Assembly (NCBI RefSeq): GCF_003185655.1
Contig: NZ_QHJQ01000002.1
Coordinates: 430,651-494,650, forward strand
DNA from: Coraliomargarita sinensis
GTDB lineage: Bacteria > Verrucomicrobiota > Verrucomicrobiia > Opitutales > Coraliomargaritaceae
Direction: 5' to 3'
Length of the DNA: 64,000 nt
The notes under the pieces were generated by a model. That model saw only the letters and a program-made list of their open reading frames with translations, had not been told where the DNA came from and made no database searches. Each line of letters starts with the position of its first letter. Positions within the stretch are counted from its first letter, which is position 1. Position numbers and translations under genes: made by a program. Shown here in pieces: positions 9,148 to 17,342 of this stretch.

Positions 9148-11589
9148 CTAGAGGACCTTCATCAGCTCCGGTTTGTCGTCCGTATTTTGCAGGTATTCAA
9201 TTGCCTCCCGCACGTCTTCAGCTTTGCCTTTGCTAAGGTGCTCGGGGAAGTAAGTCGGCTTGCCGGCGGCGAAGTAGTCAGCCAGTTCTTCGAGCTCCGG
9301 GATGGTGCGCCTCGCGTGCACGCCGTAAGTCTGCAGAACCTCCAGGATTTCGGGGACCCGCTTCTGGCTGCCCCAGTGATTGAGGTTCTTTAGGTAGTAC
9401 ATGCATGCGTCGATACCTTCGGCGACTTTCCATTCGCCTAGCATCCTGAGCCCTTCAAGGCGACTGCTGTCGGCAAACATGATGCCACTCGGCGAAGGAT
9501 TGACCACGGAGTAAAGTACGTCGGGCAGTAATTTATTCAGCTCTCTGTCGGATAAATGCTCATACACGGCAGTGAGTGTGTGCCGGGCACGGCCATCCTG
9601 ATTGCGAAGTCCCGCACGTACGGCCTCTCTGAGCAAATCCGGGTCGACTCCGTCCAGGGAGTCACTGAGGAGTCCGCCGCGGTTGCTGAACAATGCGAAG
9701 CAGAGGTAGCGCTGTTCCATGGCTCGCGGGTCTTCCGGGCCCGGTTCGCGAACCAGCATTTGCAGGAGATCTTCGGCGGCTACTTTGGCGGGCCCGCCGA
9801 TCGCTCCAAGTGCTTGTGCCGCGTTAATACGGAGCCACATGTCGTCAGCTTCGAGTGTTTCGCGCAGTTCGGGAACCGCCGATTGGGCTTTCCCTTTTAG
9901 CTGAGCCAGGGCCTGGCAGGCGCCGATGCGTGTTTCCAGGCTGTTGCTGTCCAGGAGGTCAATAATATCGTCGATTGGTGGATCGTCCCGCTTTGCCAGC
10001 GCGACCGCGGCGCGTTCACGTACGATGGGTGACCAACTCCCCAGACGTTGCAAAAGTTCATCCGTGGACATTTCCAGATAACGACCGTAGCGGTTGGAAT
10101 TGGTCCATCCGCGTCCGTCGTCGATGATTTCCTCCGCTTCGGCTGCAGTGAGTTGAGGCGTTGTCGGTTGTTGTTTGCCAGTCATGTAGAGCTGCCGGAT
10201 CGGCATGGCATAGGCCAGAAGGAAGGCCCCCGTGGCATCCCAGCCTGCGGTGCTGTCTGGTCTGGCCTGCGGCGGACCTTGGTGACGGAAGAGACCGTCG
10301 TGGCCGCGTGCCAGGTCGTAATACCAGGTACCAAATTCTTGCATCCAGGCGCCGGTAGCATGCGGTCCCGACTGGTTGACGCCGGGCATCGCCCAAGTCA
10401 TGTTCCAGAAGTTGCCGGTATGGCCCGTGTCACGCCCGTTCCCGAAGGATGCCAGGCTCATACGTGAGAAAAATTTGGCGCCTTCTTCCTCTTCCAGCAG
10501 ATTGAAGAGCACGGCGGCCATGCCGCATTTCCCGTTGTCGTCGTGCATGTGCATCCAGGGGTCGTGGTCGCCGTAAGGCACCGCTCCTTTGCCGGTGTAA
10601 AAGCGAAGTAGTTTCATGCTGCGCTCGATGGCCAGCGGAATTTTGGGGTCGTCCACACCGGCGCGACGGGCTAACTCAAGCGAGATGGTAAGCGGTACAC
10701 CGGGAGCATTCATCATACCGTAGCCGACGAGTCGGCCGTCATCACCGGCGAAGCGGTGGCCCCATGAGCCCACGATACTCTGGCCCTCGGCGGATTCCAG
10801 CGCGAGGCGACGGAGCCCGGGCATGACGGATTCGTCGCCGGTTGCCATAACGTATTCCGCCAGAAAGGTAATCACGTAGCCGTAATACCAGGTGCTGAAT
10901 TTAAATGCGGAATAGTTCGAGGCCCACTCGGCCTCTTGTTTAATGGCCGGCATCCAGGTCTTGTCGCCGGTTGCCAGTAGGGCGAGGGCGTTGAGCGAGC
11001 GTGAAATAGGGTTGGGGTTGTAATCCGGGCTCATGATCTTCTCGGCCAATGCTCGGCAGCCTTGTTTTAAAATACGCGCCGACTTGGTGCAGCCATACGG
11101 CGCGGTCGAGCTGTAGTCACCCAGCACGGGAAGCTCGACCGTAACAATCTCCGTATCTCCCTCGCGCCAGCGTAAGAGCTCCAGCTGGCCTCCGCCGGCA
11201 TTGGATTCCGCGACAGTCAGCGCCTCACCAAATGCGCGTCGGGCATCATAACTGAATGCATCCTCTCCGATACCAAGGATAACGTCCCCGACTTTCAGTA
11301 CACCGTTCGCCGGAGAATCTTCCGCGACTTCTGTGATCCGGATTTGCCGCGCCTGACTGGTCTCCATGTCATGGGAATAGATCCAGCCGCGGGCGCCGGT
11401 CGCCCCGAGTGTCCAGTCTTTGCTGGCACCCTCCGGGATCGGCTCCCCATTGGTGAAGTCGGGATTCGGAATGTCCTTTTTACGGGCCGCCATGGCCGGA
11501 GTCGAGATCGCCGCGACCAGGCTAACTAAAGCCGCCAAGCGTAGAAGTGTGTGAAAGCGTAAATCGTGCATGGATTTTATAAACTGCAT
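9148..11589 (-). CDS. Exported DUF6288 protein with PDZ and HEAT repeats
   Basis: An 813-aa protein with a signal peptide ending PAMA-AR. A PDZ-like domain lies at about 80-150 (EVAEDSPANGVLKVGDVILGI). A large central region (about 170-470) is rich in W, H and G (STWYYGYV, SWGHRFAGDDGR, HTGNFWNMTW, WMQEFGTWYYDLA), as in the alpha-barrel-like DUF6288 family of Planctomycetes and Verrucomicrobia. HEAT-like repeats follow (about 510-650: VRERAAVALAKR, TRIGACQALAQL, LRINAAQALGAIG). The biochemical role is unknown, and the domains suggest a periplasmic scaffold or a polysaccharide-active protein. A second ATG at residue 7 is an alternative start. The nearest genes also encode exported proteins. 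Confidence 0.85.
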   Translation of the reverse strand: MQFIKSMHDLRFHTLLRLAALVSLVAAISTPAMAARKKDIPNPDFTNGEPIPEGASKDWTLGATGARGWIYSHDMETSQARQIRITEVAEDSPANGVLKVGDVILGIGEDAFSYDARRAFGEALTVAESNAGGGQLELLRWREGDTEIVTVELPVLGDYSSTAPYGCTKSARILKQGCRALAEKIMSPDYNPNPISRSLNALALLATGDKTWMPAIKQEAEWASNYSAFKFSTWYYGYVITFLAEYVMATGDESVMPGLRRLALESAEGQSIVGSWGHRFAGDDGRLVGYGMMNAPGVPLTISLELARRAGVDDPKIPLAIERSMKLLRFYTGKGAVPYGDHDPWMHMHDDNGKCGMAAVLFNLLEEEEGAKFFSRMSLASFGNGRDTGHTGNFWNMTWAMPGVNQSGPHATGAWMQEFGTWYYDLARGHDGLFRHQGPPQARPDSTAGWDATGAFLLAYAMPIRQLYMTGKQQPTTPQLTAAEAEEIIDDGRGWTNSNRYGRYLEMSTDELLQRLGSWSPIVRERAAVALAKRDDPPIDDIIDLLDSNSLETRIGACQALAQLKGKAQSAVPELRETLEADDMWLRINAAQALGAIGGPAKVAAEDLLQMLVREPGPEDPRAMEQRYLCFALFSNRGGLLSDSLDGVDPDLLREAVRAGLRNQDGRARHTLTAVYEHLSDRELNKLLPDVLYSVVNPSPSGIMFADSSRLEGLRMLGEWKVAEGIDACMYYLKNLNHWGSQKRVPEILEVLQTYGVHARRTIPELEELADYFAAGKPTYFPEHLSKGKAEDVREAIEYLQNTDDKPELMKVL

Positions 11590-11731
11590 ATACTGCGGGC
11601 ATGGATCTATAAAGACAAGAGCAAGTCGCAGAAGTGCATATTATCTTGTCTGCTTAACTGCGATTAACAGAGTTGTCTATCGTCTGGGTTTCGGCACTTC
11701 GGTTCCCTGACTTCATCAAAATTTCTAAACG

Positions 11732-12751
11732 ATGCGCAAATTTTTCTCCCTCCTGTCCGCACTTCTCATGCCTGCCCTTGGTTGTGCCGAGGATCAAACG
11801 CTGACGATCCCTGCCGGTGAAGGGCCCGGCAAGGGCAAACATATCGTTCTCATCTCCGGTGATGAGGAATACCGCTCCGAGGAAGCCTGCCCCATGCTGG
11901 CCAAAATTCTCAGCGTGCATCACGGTTTTGAGACCACGGTGCTCTTCGCCATCAACCCGGAGACGGGCGTGATCAATCCGCAAATTCAATCCAATATCCC
12001 CGGGCTGGAGTCATTGAAGACGGCGGACTTGGTGATTCTGGACACGCGCTTCCGAAAGTTGCCGGACGATCAACTGAAACACTTCGCCGATTATGTGAAT
12101 ACCGGCAAGCCCCTCATCGGCTTGCGCACGGCCACGCACGCCTTCAGATGTGGAACCGACCGCTTCGGGATCGACTGGAACAACTTCGGGCTGAACTTTC
12201 TCGGCGAGAAGTGGGTGGCCCACCACGGCAAGCACAAGGTTGAGGGCGCACGCGGCGTCGCCGTGCAGGCTCAGCAAGCACACCCCATCCTAAACAGTGT
12301 TGAGGATGTCTTTGCCCCCAGTGATGTCTACACCGTCAAGAATCTGGACGAGAGCAAAGCGACGGTTCTGATGCGGGCAGCCGTGACCGAGACCATGGAG
12401 CCGGATTCGAAAATCCTCCAGGACGATCCGCGAAACGATCCCATGCAGGCTGCAATCTGGTTGCATGAGTACACCGCTCCCAGCGGGACCAAGGGCATCT
12501 CTCTCCTGAGCACGATGGGGGCTTCCGTTGATCTCGAAAGCGAGGACCTCCGTCGCGTGATCGTTAATGCCGCCTTTTTCCTGCTCGACCTGAAGGTGCC
12601 TGAGAAAGCCGAGGTCAGTTACGTCGATCCTTTCGAGCCGACGTTTTTCTCGTTTATTCCCAAGGACTATTGGGAAGCACGGGCACTGAAGCCTTCGGAC
12701 TTTGTTCTTGGGAAGTCGCCGACCGTGGGGTTGCCCAAGTCGAAAAACTAG
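11732..12751 (+). CDS. ThuA-like domain protein, exported
   Basis: A 339-aa protein with a signal peptide (cleavage near GCA-ED). It has a ThuA/class I glutamine amidotransferase-like fold: HIVLISGDEEYRSEE, LVILDTRFRKLPDDQ, GKPLIGLRTATHAF and PILNSV. ThuA-like proteins are linked to carbohydrate use in these phyla, with no proven reaction. The nucleophile-position cysteine of amidotransferases is replaced (GLRTATHAF). The gene converges on a Gfo/Idh/MocA oxidoreductase, a common ThuA partner, and the two share the bases CTAG as overlapping stop codons (12748-12751). Confidence 0.85.
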   Translation: MRKFFSLLSALLMPALGCAEDQTLTIPAGEGPGKGKHIVLISGDEEYRSEEACPMLAKILSVHHGFETTVLFAINPETGVINPQIQSNIPGLESLKTADLVILDTRFRKLPDDQLKHFADYVNTGKPLIGLRTATHAFRCGTDRFGIDWNNFGLNFLGEKWVAHHGKHKVEGARGVAVQAQQAHPILNSVEDVFAPSDVYTVKNLDESKATVLMRAAVTETMEPDSKILQDDPRNDPMQAAIWLHEYTAPSGTKGISLLSTMGASVDLESEDLRRVIVNAAFFLLDLKVPEKAEVSYVDPFEPTFFSFIPKDYWEARALKPSDFVLGKSPTVGLPKSKN

Positions 12752-14016
12752 ACCGTATAAGGGGCGCGCCTTTCGTAAGTACGCAGCGCATTCGCTTCCT
12801 CATCGCCGATGAAGACTTCTTTTGTCGGATCGAATTTGAGTTTGCGGCCGAGTTTCCAACTGATAGCGGCAGCGTGGCAGGTAATCTCCGTGGTGCGCAT
12901 GACTTTGGAATTGAGTGAGGTGGGCTGACGCGACTTTACGCAATCGAGAAATTCCCGAATATGTTTTGAAGCATCGCCCCCACCGATCTCTTCAAATGTT
13001 CTGCCCCCGGCGAGGGCATCGTCACTGTAGGCGATCTTGCTGAAATCTCCTGCTTCGACCCAGCCATTTTCTCCGACGTAGCGAACCGGGCAGGAGCCGA
13101 GGCCGAGCCAGCCGCCTTCTTTCTTCCATCCGGCAAGACGCATGACAATCCTCACGCCGTTGGCATAGCTTGCGTAAAATTTCTCATCTTCGAAGCAATA
13201 TTCCACCGGGGTGGTTGCATCCGCACCCTGTGCCCACTGACAGAGGTTGACGGTGTGGGAGGCCCAGTCGTGTAGTCCCCAGCCGGCGGAAAGTCCTTCG
13301 TAGTAGCGCCAACGTCCGCGCACGTATTGTTCATTGTAGGGCCGGGCCGGTGCCGGTCCGAGCCAGCGGTCCCAGTCGCACAGAGACGGGTCCGGTTCGG
13401 GTTCGCCGGGCAGGTTGGATTTTACCGGCTGCGGCAACCAGATCCCGGCATGGAGTTCCTTGAGTTTTCCCAGGCTGCCGTCACGGGCAAGTTGGGTGGC
13501 GAGTGCGAAGTTGTCGACGTTACGCCGCTGCATGCCGGCCTGATAAATCCGGTGGTTGGCCCGGACGGCTTCGTCCACATGGGCACTTTCCTCGATGCTC
13601 ATGGCGCAGGGCTTTTCGCAGTAGATATCCTTGCCGGCGTTGGCAGCCCAGATAGTAGCCGTGCCATGCCAGCGGTCGCTGGTGGCGATAATGACCGCAT
13701 CAATATCGTCGCGTGCGAGAATGTCCTGCATCTCGACGTAGGTTTTGCAGTCCTCGTTACCGTAATACCTGTTGACCATTCGGCGGATAATCTCACGGCG
13801 CTCTTTCTGCACATCGGCGATGGCGACAAATCGAATATCCGGTTGGGGGAGGAACCATTTTAGCAAATTTCTGCCGCGCGGACCGAGGCCGATGCCGGCC
13901 ACCGTGATCTTTTCATTAGCGGCTACTTTTTGGGCAAAGGTTCGTGACGGAAAAATAACTGACGCTCCTGCCAGAGTTGCCGCTTGGTTCAGGAATCTAC
14001 GCCGGGTGCTTCTCAT
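12748..14016 (-). CDS. Gfo/Idh/MocA-family oxidoreductase with Tat signal
   Basis: A 422-aa protein. MRSTRRRFLNQAATLAG is a twin-arginine signal, so a folded, cofactor-loaded enzyme is probably exported. The Rossmann domain reads ITVAGIGLGPRGRNLL, and the catalytic EKP is present (IYCEKPCAMS). The C-terminal domain is typical (GGWLGLGSCPVRYVGENGW, and KHIREFLDCVKSRQPTS near the end). The likely reaction is NAD(P)-dependent oxidation or epimerisation of a sugar or inositol. The start at 14016 is preferred because it puts RR at the N-terminus; an upstream ATG at 14094 would overlap aroB. It begins 13 bp after the aroB stop, and its stop overlaps that of the ThuA gene. Confidence 0.9.
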   Translation of the reverse strand: MRSTRRRFLNQAATLAGASVIFPSRTFAQKVAANEKITVAGIGLGPRGRNLLKWFLPQPDIRFVAIADVQKERREIIRRMVNRYYGNEDCKTYVEMQDILARDDIDAVIIATSDRWHGTATIWAANAGKDIYCEKPCAMSIEESAHVDEAVRANHRIYQAGMQRRNVDNFALATQLARDGSLGKLKELHAGIWLPQPVKSNLPGEPEPDPSLCDWDRWLGPAPARPYNEQYVRGRWRYYEGLSAGWGLHDWASHTVNLCQWAQGADATTPVEYCFEDEKFYASYANGVRIVMRLAGWKKEGGWLGLGSCPVRYVGENGWVEAGDFSKIAYSDDALAGGRTFEEIGGGDASKHIREFLDCVKSRQPTSLNSKVMRTTEITCHAAAISWKLGRKLKFDPTKEVFIGDEEANALRTYERRAPYTV

Positions 14017-14029
14017 CGCTCTGAATCTT

Positions 14030-15112
14030 TCAAGCCTGTGTCCAGATCTCTTCGACCAGTTTGGGATCGACCCCGTCGCTGGTGATGGCTTCACCCAGTG
14101 CCTTCATACTGACGAAGCGCAGCTTGCCGCCGCGGGTTTTCTTGTCGCGCTGCATGGCCAGCATAAGTTGATCCATGGGCAGTGGGTCGCGGAGTCGGGT
14201 CGGCAGTTGGTAGGACGCGATAATCGACTCCACGCGTTCAACGGATTCGGTGTGCAGTTGGCCAAGTTCCACGGAGAGCCGCGTGGCCAGGACCAGACCG
14301 ATCGCGACCGCCTCGCCGTGAAGGTATTCGCCGTAGCCGGCTACATTTTCGATGGCGTGGGCGAAGGTATGACCGAGATTCAAAAGGGCACGCCCGCCGC
14401 TGCTGGCGGTCTCTTTTTCGTCGTCGGCTACCACCTGCGCTTTGATCGCGCAGCAGCGGCGCACCACGTCCGGGAGTTCCTCAGATGCCGCAGAGAGGCC
14501 GGCGTAATCTTCAAGGTCGCTCAACAAGCCGGCATCGGCCAGCATGCCATATTTGATGACTTCGGCCATGCCGGCGGCGAATTCACGCGGTGGCAGGCTT
14601 TGGAGCAGGGTGCTGTCGATGTAAACGGCTTTCGGTTGCCAGAAGGCGCCAACCAGGTTTTTGCCTTCGGGCAGATTGATTCCGGTCTTCCCGCCGACCG
14701 AACTGTCGACCATGGAGAGCAGGGTGGTGGGGATCTGATAAAAATCGATCCCCCGCAAGTAGCTGGCGGCCACGTAGCCAGCCAAATCACCGATCACGCC
14801 GCCGCCGAAGGCGAAAAGCGCGCAGTCGCGATTGCAGGCCTGATTCGCCAGAAAGCTGAGCGCCTGGCTGAAACTATCGACCGACTTGCTCTGCTCACCA
14901 GGGGGCAGGGAGAGAATCTCGCTGTCCTTGAAGCCGGCCTGAGCGAGGTAGTCCGGTTGCGCATCCAATACCCGGGCATCGCTGATCACCCGCACACTGC
15001 GTCCCATATCACGAAGCCGGTGCACTTCCTTTTTCAGGAGCTCATGGCTGCCGGAGAAGTGGATCGGGTAGCTGCGTTCGGCCAGTTCGACTTGTAGCGA
15101 CTCAGTGCTCAT
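14030..15112 (-). CDS. aroB: 3-dehydroquinate synthase
   Basis: A 360-aa enzyme that cyclises DAHP to 3-dehydroquinate, the second shikimate step, using NAD and a divalent metal. NAD-site and active-site blocks are clear: LFAFGGGVIGDLAGY, QIPTTLLSMVDSSVGGKTGIN, MAEVIKYGML, LNLGHTFAHAIE (metal His) and HGEAVAIG (metal His). The length is normal. An AACAAC-rich low-complexity leader precedes the start, containing 19 nt identical to a stretch in the dcw cluster. It lies downstream of ftsY with a 177-bp gap and may be cotranscribed with it. Confidence 0.96.
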   Translation of the reverse strand: MSTESLQVELAERSYPIHFSGSHELLKKEVHRLRDMGRSVRVISDARVLDAQPDYLAQAGFKDSEILSLPPGEQSKSVDSFSQALSFLANQACNRDCALFAFGGGVIGDLAGYVAASYLRGIDFYQIPTTLLSMVDSSVGGKTGINLPEGKNLVGAFWQPKAVYIDSTLLQSLPPREFAAGMAEVIKYGMLADAGLLSDLEDYAGLSAASEELPDVVRRCCAIKAQVVADDEKETASSGGRALLNLGHTFAHAIENVAGYGEYLHGEAVAIGLVLATRLSVELGQLHTESVERVESIIASYQLPTRLRDPLPMDQLMLAMQRDKKTRGGKLRFVSMKALGEAITSDGVDPKLVEEIWTQA

Positions 15113-15289
15113 GATGAGGGCGTTGTTTGTTGGTCGTTGTTCGTTGAGCGTTGTAGGTTACGGCTTTTTTGGGAGTATTTTCCAACGGGTCGTTTTCGGA
15201 GACGGGTGCCCTTGTTGAAGAATGGTATGCTATCATGAGAACAATCTTAACTCTGAGAGCAACATTCAACGCCCAACATGAGGTAAGCA

Positions 15290-16222
15290 TCAACTCTCAA
15301 CGTCTTCCGTAATCCCAAAGATCGCGTTGGCATAGTCCGCAGCGGAGAATGGCTGGAGGTCGTCCGGTTGTTCGCCCAGGCCGACGAAATAGATGGGCAG
15401 CTTCAACTCCCGGTAGATCCCCACGATGGCGCCGCCGCGGCTGGTGCCGTCGAGCTTCGTCACAATCAGTCCGGTGAGGGGAAAGCTTTTATGAAACATG
15501 CGGGCCTGCTCGATCGAATTGGAGCCCAGACTCCCGTCGACCACCAGCCAGCTGTGGTGTGGTGCGCTGGCATCCTGCTTCTTGATCACGCGCTCCAGCT
15601 TTTCGAGCTCCTTCATCAGGTTGCTCTTGGTGTGCAGGCGTCCGGCCGTGTCGAGGACGATGATGTCGCGACCGCGGCTCTTGGCCGCCTCGTAGGCGTC
15701 AAAGGCGACTGCAGCTGAGTCGGCCCCGTGCTGACTGGAGACGATATCGATGTCGAGCCGGTCCGCCCAATGTTTGATTTGTTCGTTGGCCGCGGCGCGA
15801 AACGTATCGCAGGCGCCGAGCAATACTTTGTAGTTATCGTCCTGATACAGTTTGGCGAGCTTCGCGGAAGTGGTGGTCTTGCCCGAACCGTTGACGCCGA
15901 CCAGGCAAATAACCTCCGGATGGTGCCGGCCGACTTCGACCCGGCCCTCCGCCCCTTCGAGCACCTGCTTTAAAACCTTGGCGCCGATCCGGGCGGCATC
16001 CTCGCCCCGCATCGACTTGTCGGCTTTGTAAGCCGCCTGAATTTCCTCGATGATTTCCTCTACCGTCTCGGCGCCGAAGTCCGCCGTGTAGAGCGCTTCC
16101 TCCAGTTCTTCGAGGGCCTCCGCATCCAGCTTGGCCCCGCTGAAAACCCCGTCGAAGGCTTTCTGGAAGGTCGGTGTCTGGCGTTTCAGGCCGTCTTTGA
16201 ATTTTTTGAAGAATGATTTCAT
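15290..16222 (-). CDS. ftsY: Signal recognition particle receptor FtsY
   Basis: A 310-aa SRP GTPase that docks Ffh-ribosome complexes at the membrane for cotranslational insertion. The N domain is at about 1-90, followed by the G domain with G1 GVNGSGKTTTSAKLAKLY, G3 LDTAGRLH and G4 TKLDGTSRGG, and ends with FVGLGEQPDDLQPF. The long acidic A domain of E. coli FtsY is missing; the protein begins MKSFFKKFKDGLKRQ, which could act as an amphipathic membrane anchor. Its partner gene ffh is about 7 kb away on the same strand. Confidence 0.95.
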   Translation of the reverse strand: MKSFFKKFKDGLKRQTPTFQKAFDGVFSGAKLDAEALEELEEALYTADFGAETVEEIIEEIQAAYKADKSMRGEDAARIGAKVLKQVLEGAEGRVEVGRHHPEVICLVGVNGSGKTTTSAKLAKLYQDDNYKVLLGACDTFRAAANEQIKHWADRLDIDIVSSQHGADSAAVAFDAYEAAKSRGRDIIVLDTAGRLHTKSNLMKELEKLERVIKKQDASAPHHSWLVVDGSLGSNSIEQARMFHKSFPLTGLIVTKLDGTSRGGAIVGIYRELKLPIYFVGLGEQPDDLQPFSAADYANAIFGITEDVES

Positions 16223-16269
16223 TCAAATATTAGCTTAAATCGGGTAGTCGGCTGTGCTTTCTCTTTTTT

Positions 16270-16299
16270 GAACCGTTAATTGACGTCAATTAACGGTTC
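16270..16299. repeat. Perfect 30-bp palindrome between nusB and ftsY
   Basis: The arm GAACCGTTAATTGAC (16270-16284) is followed directly by its exact reverse complement (16285-16299), with no spacer. On the minus strand it is followed by AAAAAA rather than a T-run, so it is not a standard terminator. It lies 19 bp past the nusB stop and 48 bp before the ftsY start. Confidence 0.8.
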
Positions 16300-16318
16300 G
16301 ACACGACAGTCTGCTTTC

Positions 16319-16780
16319 CTATTCCGACGCTTCGCGCAGCGGCCGGTCGATTTTGTTCTTCATCTGGTCGAGAATGCCGTTGATGAAACGCTTTGAATCC
16401 GGGTTGGAAAAGATTTTGCCCAGTTCGATCGCTTCATTGATACTGACGACCGGTGGGATGTCGCGCCGGTGGAGCAACTCATAAATGGCCAGTCGTAGAA
16501 TCGAGAGGTCGACTTTGGCGATACGCTCAAACTTCCAGTTGGCGGCGTGGGCTAGAATTTCCGCGTCCACCTCCTTGATGTGCTCGATTGTTCCGTGAAT
16601 CAATTCCTCGGCAAAAGCGTAGTAGTCGCGTTCCTGTTCCAGTGTCTCGAGAAAGACCCGCAGGGCATCATTGAGCTGCTCGGGTTTGTTGAGCTCCCAC
16701 TGATAGAGAAATTGCACTGCGCATTTACGGTTTTCGCGCCGCTGCGAGCTGCGTTTTACTGGTTTTGCTTCGTCTTCCAT
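16319..16780 (-). CDS. nusB: Transcription antitermination factor NusB
   Basis: A 153-aa all-helical RNA-binding protein of the rRNA antitermination complex. The pattern matches the NusB family: RRENRKCAVQFLYQWELN at the N-terminus, DLSILRLAIYELLHRRDIPPVVSINEAIELGK and SKRFINGILDQM at the C-terminus. The N-terminus carries a basic leader (KPVKRSSQRR). Its start overlaps the 3' end of ribH by 25 bp, the widespread ribH-nusB arrangement. Confidence 0.95.
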   Translation of the reverse strand: MEDEAKPVKRSSQRRENRKCAVQFLYQWELNKPEQLNDALRVFLETLEQERDYYAFAEELIHGTIEHIKEVDAEILAHAANWKFERIAKVDLSILRLAIYELLHRRDIPPVVSINEAIELGKIFSNPDSKRFINGILDQMKNKIDRPLREASE

Positions 16781-17235
16781 TTTTCTGTGTAGGCCGCCAT
16801 TTCGAGGGCGGCTTCGGCAAACTCCTTGCCGCGGTTGATCGTTGTTCCGGCACGGGCTGCGGCTTGCTCCTGATTCTCAGCTACAATAATGCCGTTAATA
16901 ATGGGTAGGCCGGACTGAATGCTGAGTTCCTGCAGAGCGATTGCGGTGCTTTCCCCAATCACCTTATGATGTTGTGTGCTGCCGGCAATAACCATCCCAA
17001 TCGTGATAATGGCGTCAAACTGGCCCGATTTCGCCAGCAACGAAGCGGCAAAAGGCAGTTCCGCCGATCCCGGGGCGCGCTCGACCAGCGGTGCGGCCGC
17101 GCCCGACGCTTCCAGGGTGGCTGCCGCTGCGCGCACCAGTGAGTCCACCAGTTCTTCGTTGTAGCGTGCGGCTACAATGGCAAAGCTGTAGCTACTGCCG
17201 TCGATTTGTTTGGAACTGGGCGTGTTGAGACTCAT
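16756..17235 (-). CDS. ribH: 6,7-dimethyl-8-ribityllumazine synthase
   Basis: A 159-aa enzyme for the penultimate riboflavin step, condensing 5-amino-6-ribitylaminouracil with dihydroxybutanone phosphate. Visible blocks are the N-terminal FAIVAARYNEELVDSLV, the substrate loop APGSAELPFAASLLA, the catalytic-His region IAGSTQHHKVIGES, and LPIINGIIVAENQEQAAARAG. The family more often has TxHFD or TTHYD where this has STQHHK. It overlaps nusB. The start of the divergent gene tgt is 107 bp away. Confidence 0.94.
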   Translation of the reverse strand: MSLNTPSSKQIDGSSYSFAIVAARYNEELVDSLVRAAAATLEASGAAAPLVERAPGSAELPFAASLLAKSGQFDAIITIGMVIAGSTQHHKVIGESTAIALQELSIQSGLPIINGIIVAENQEQAAARAGTTINRGKEFAEAALEMAAYTEKWKTKQNQ

Positions 17236-17342
17236 TGCGGGCGCTCAATAAGAACGGGGATCATCGAACATTCAACGTCGAACTTCGAATGCTTATTTTA
17301 GGCTTCTAACTCCTGACTTCTCGCCCCTAACATTCTTTCCCA

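Noticed and set aside
8980..9393. 137-aa plus-strand ORF
   Set aside because: Its second half is antisense to the DUF6288 gene and its first half lies in the gene-free segment; no recognisable features.
15102..15293. 63-aa minus-strand ORF between ftsY and aroB
   Set aside because: It covers the AACAAC-rich leader, with low-complexity Thr/Asn/Gln translation and overlap with both neighbours.
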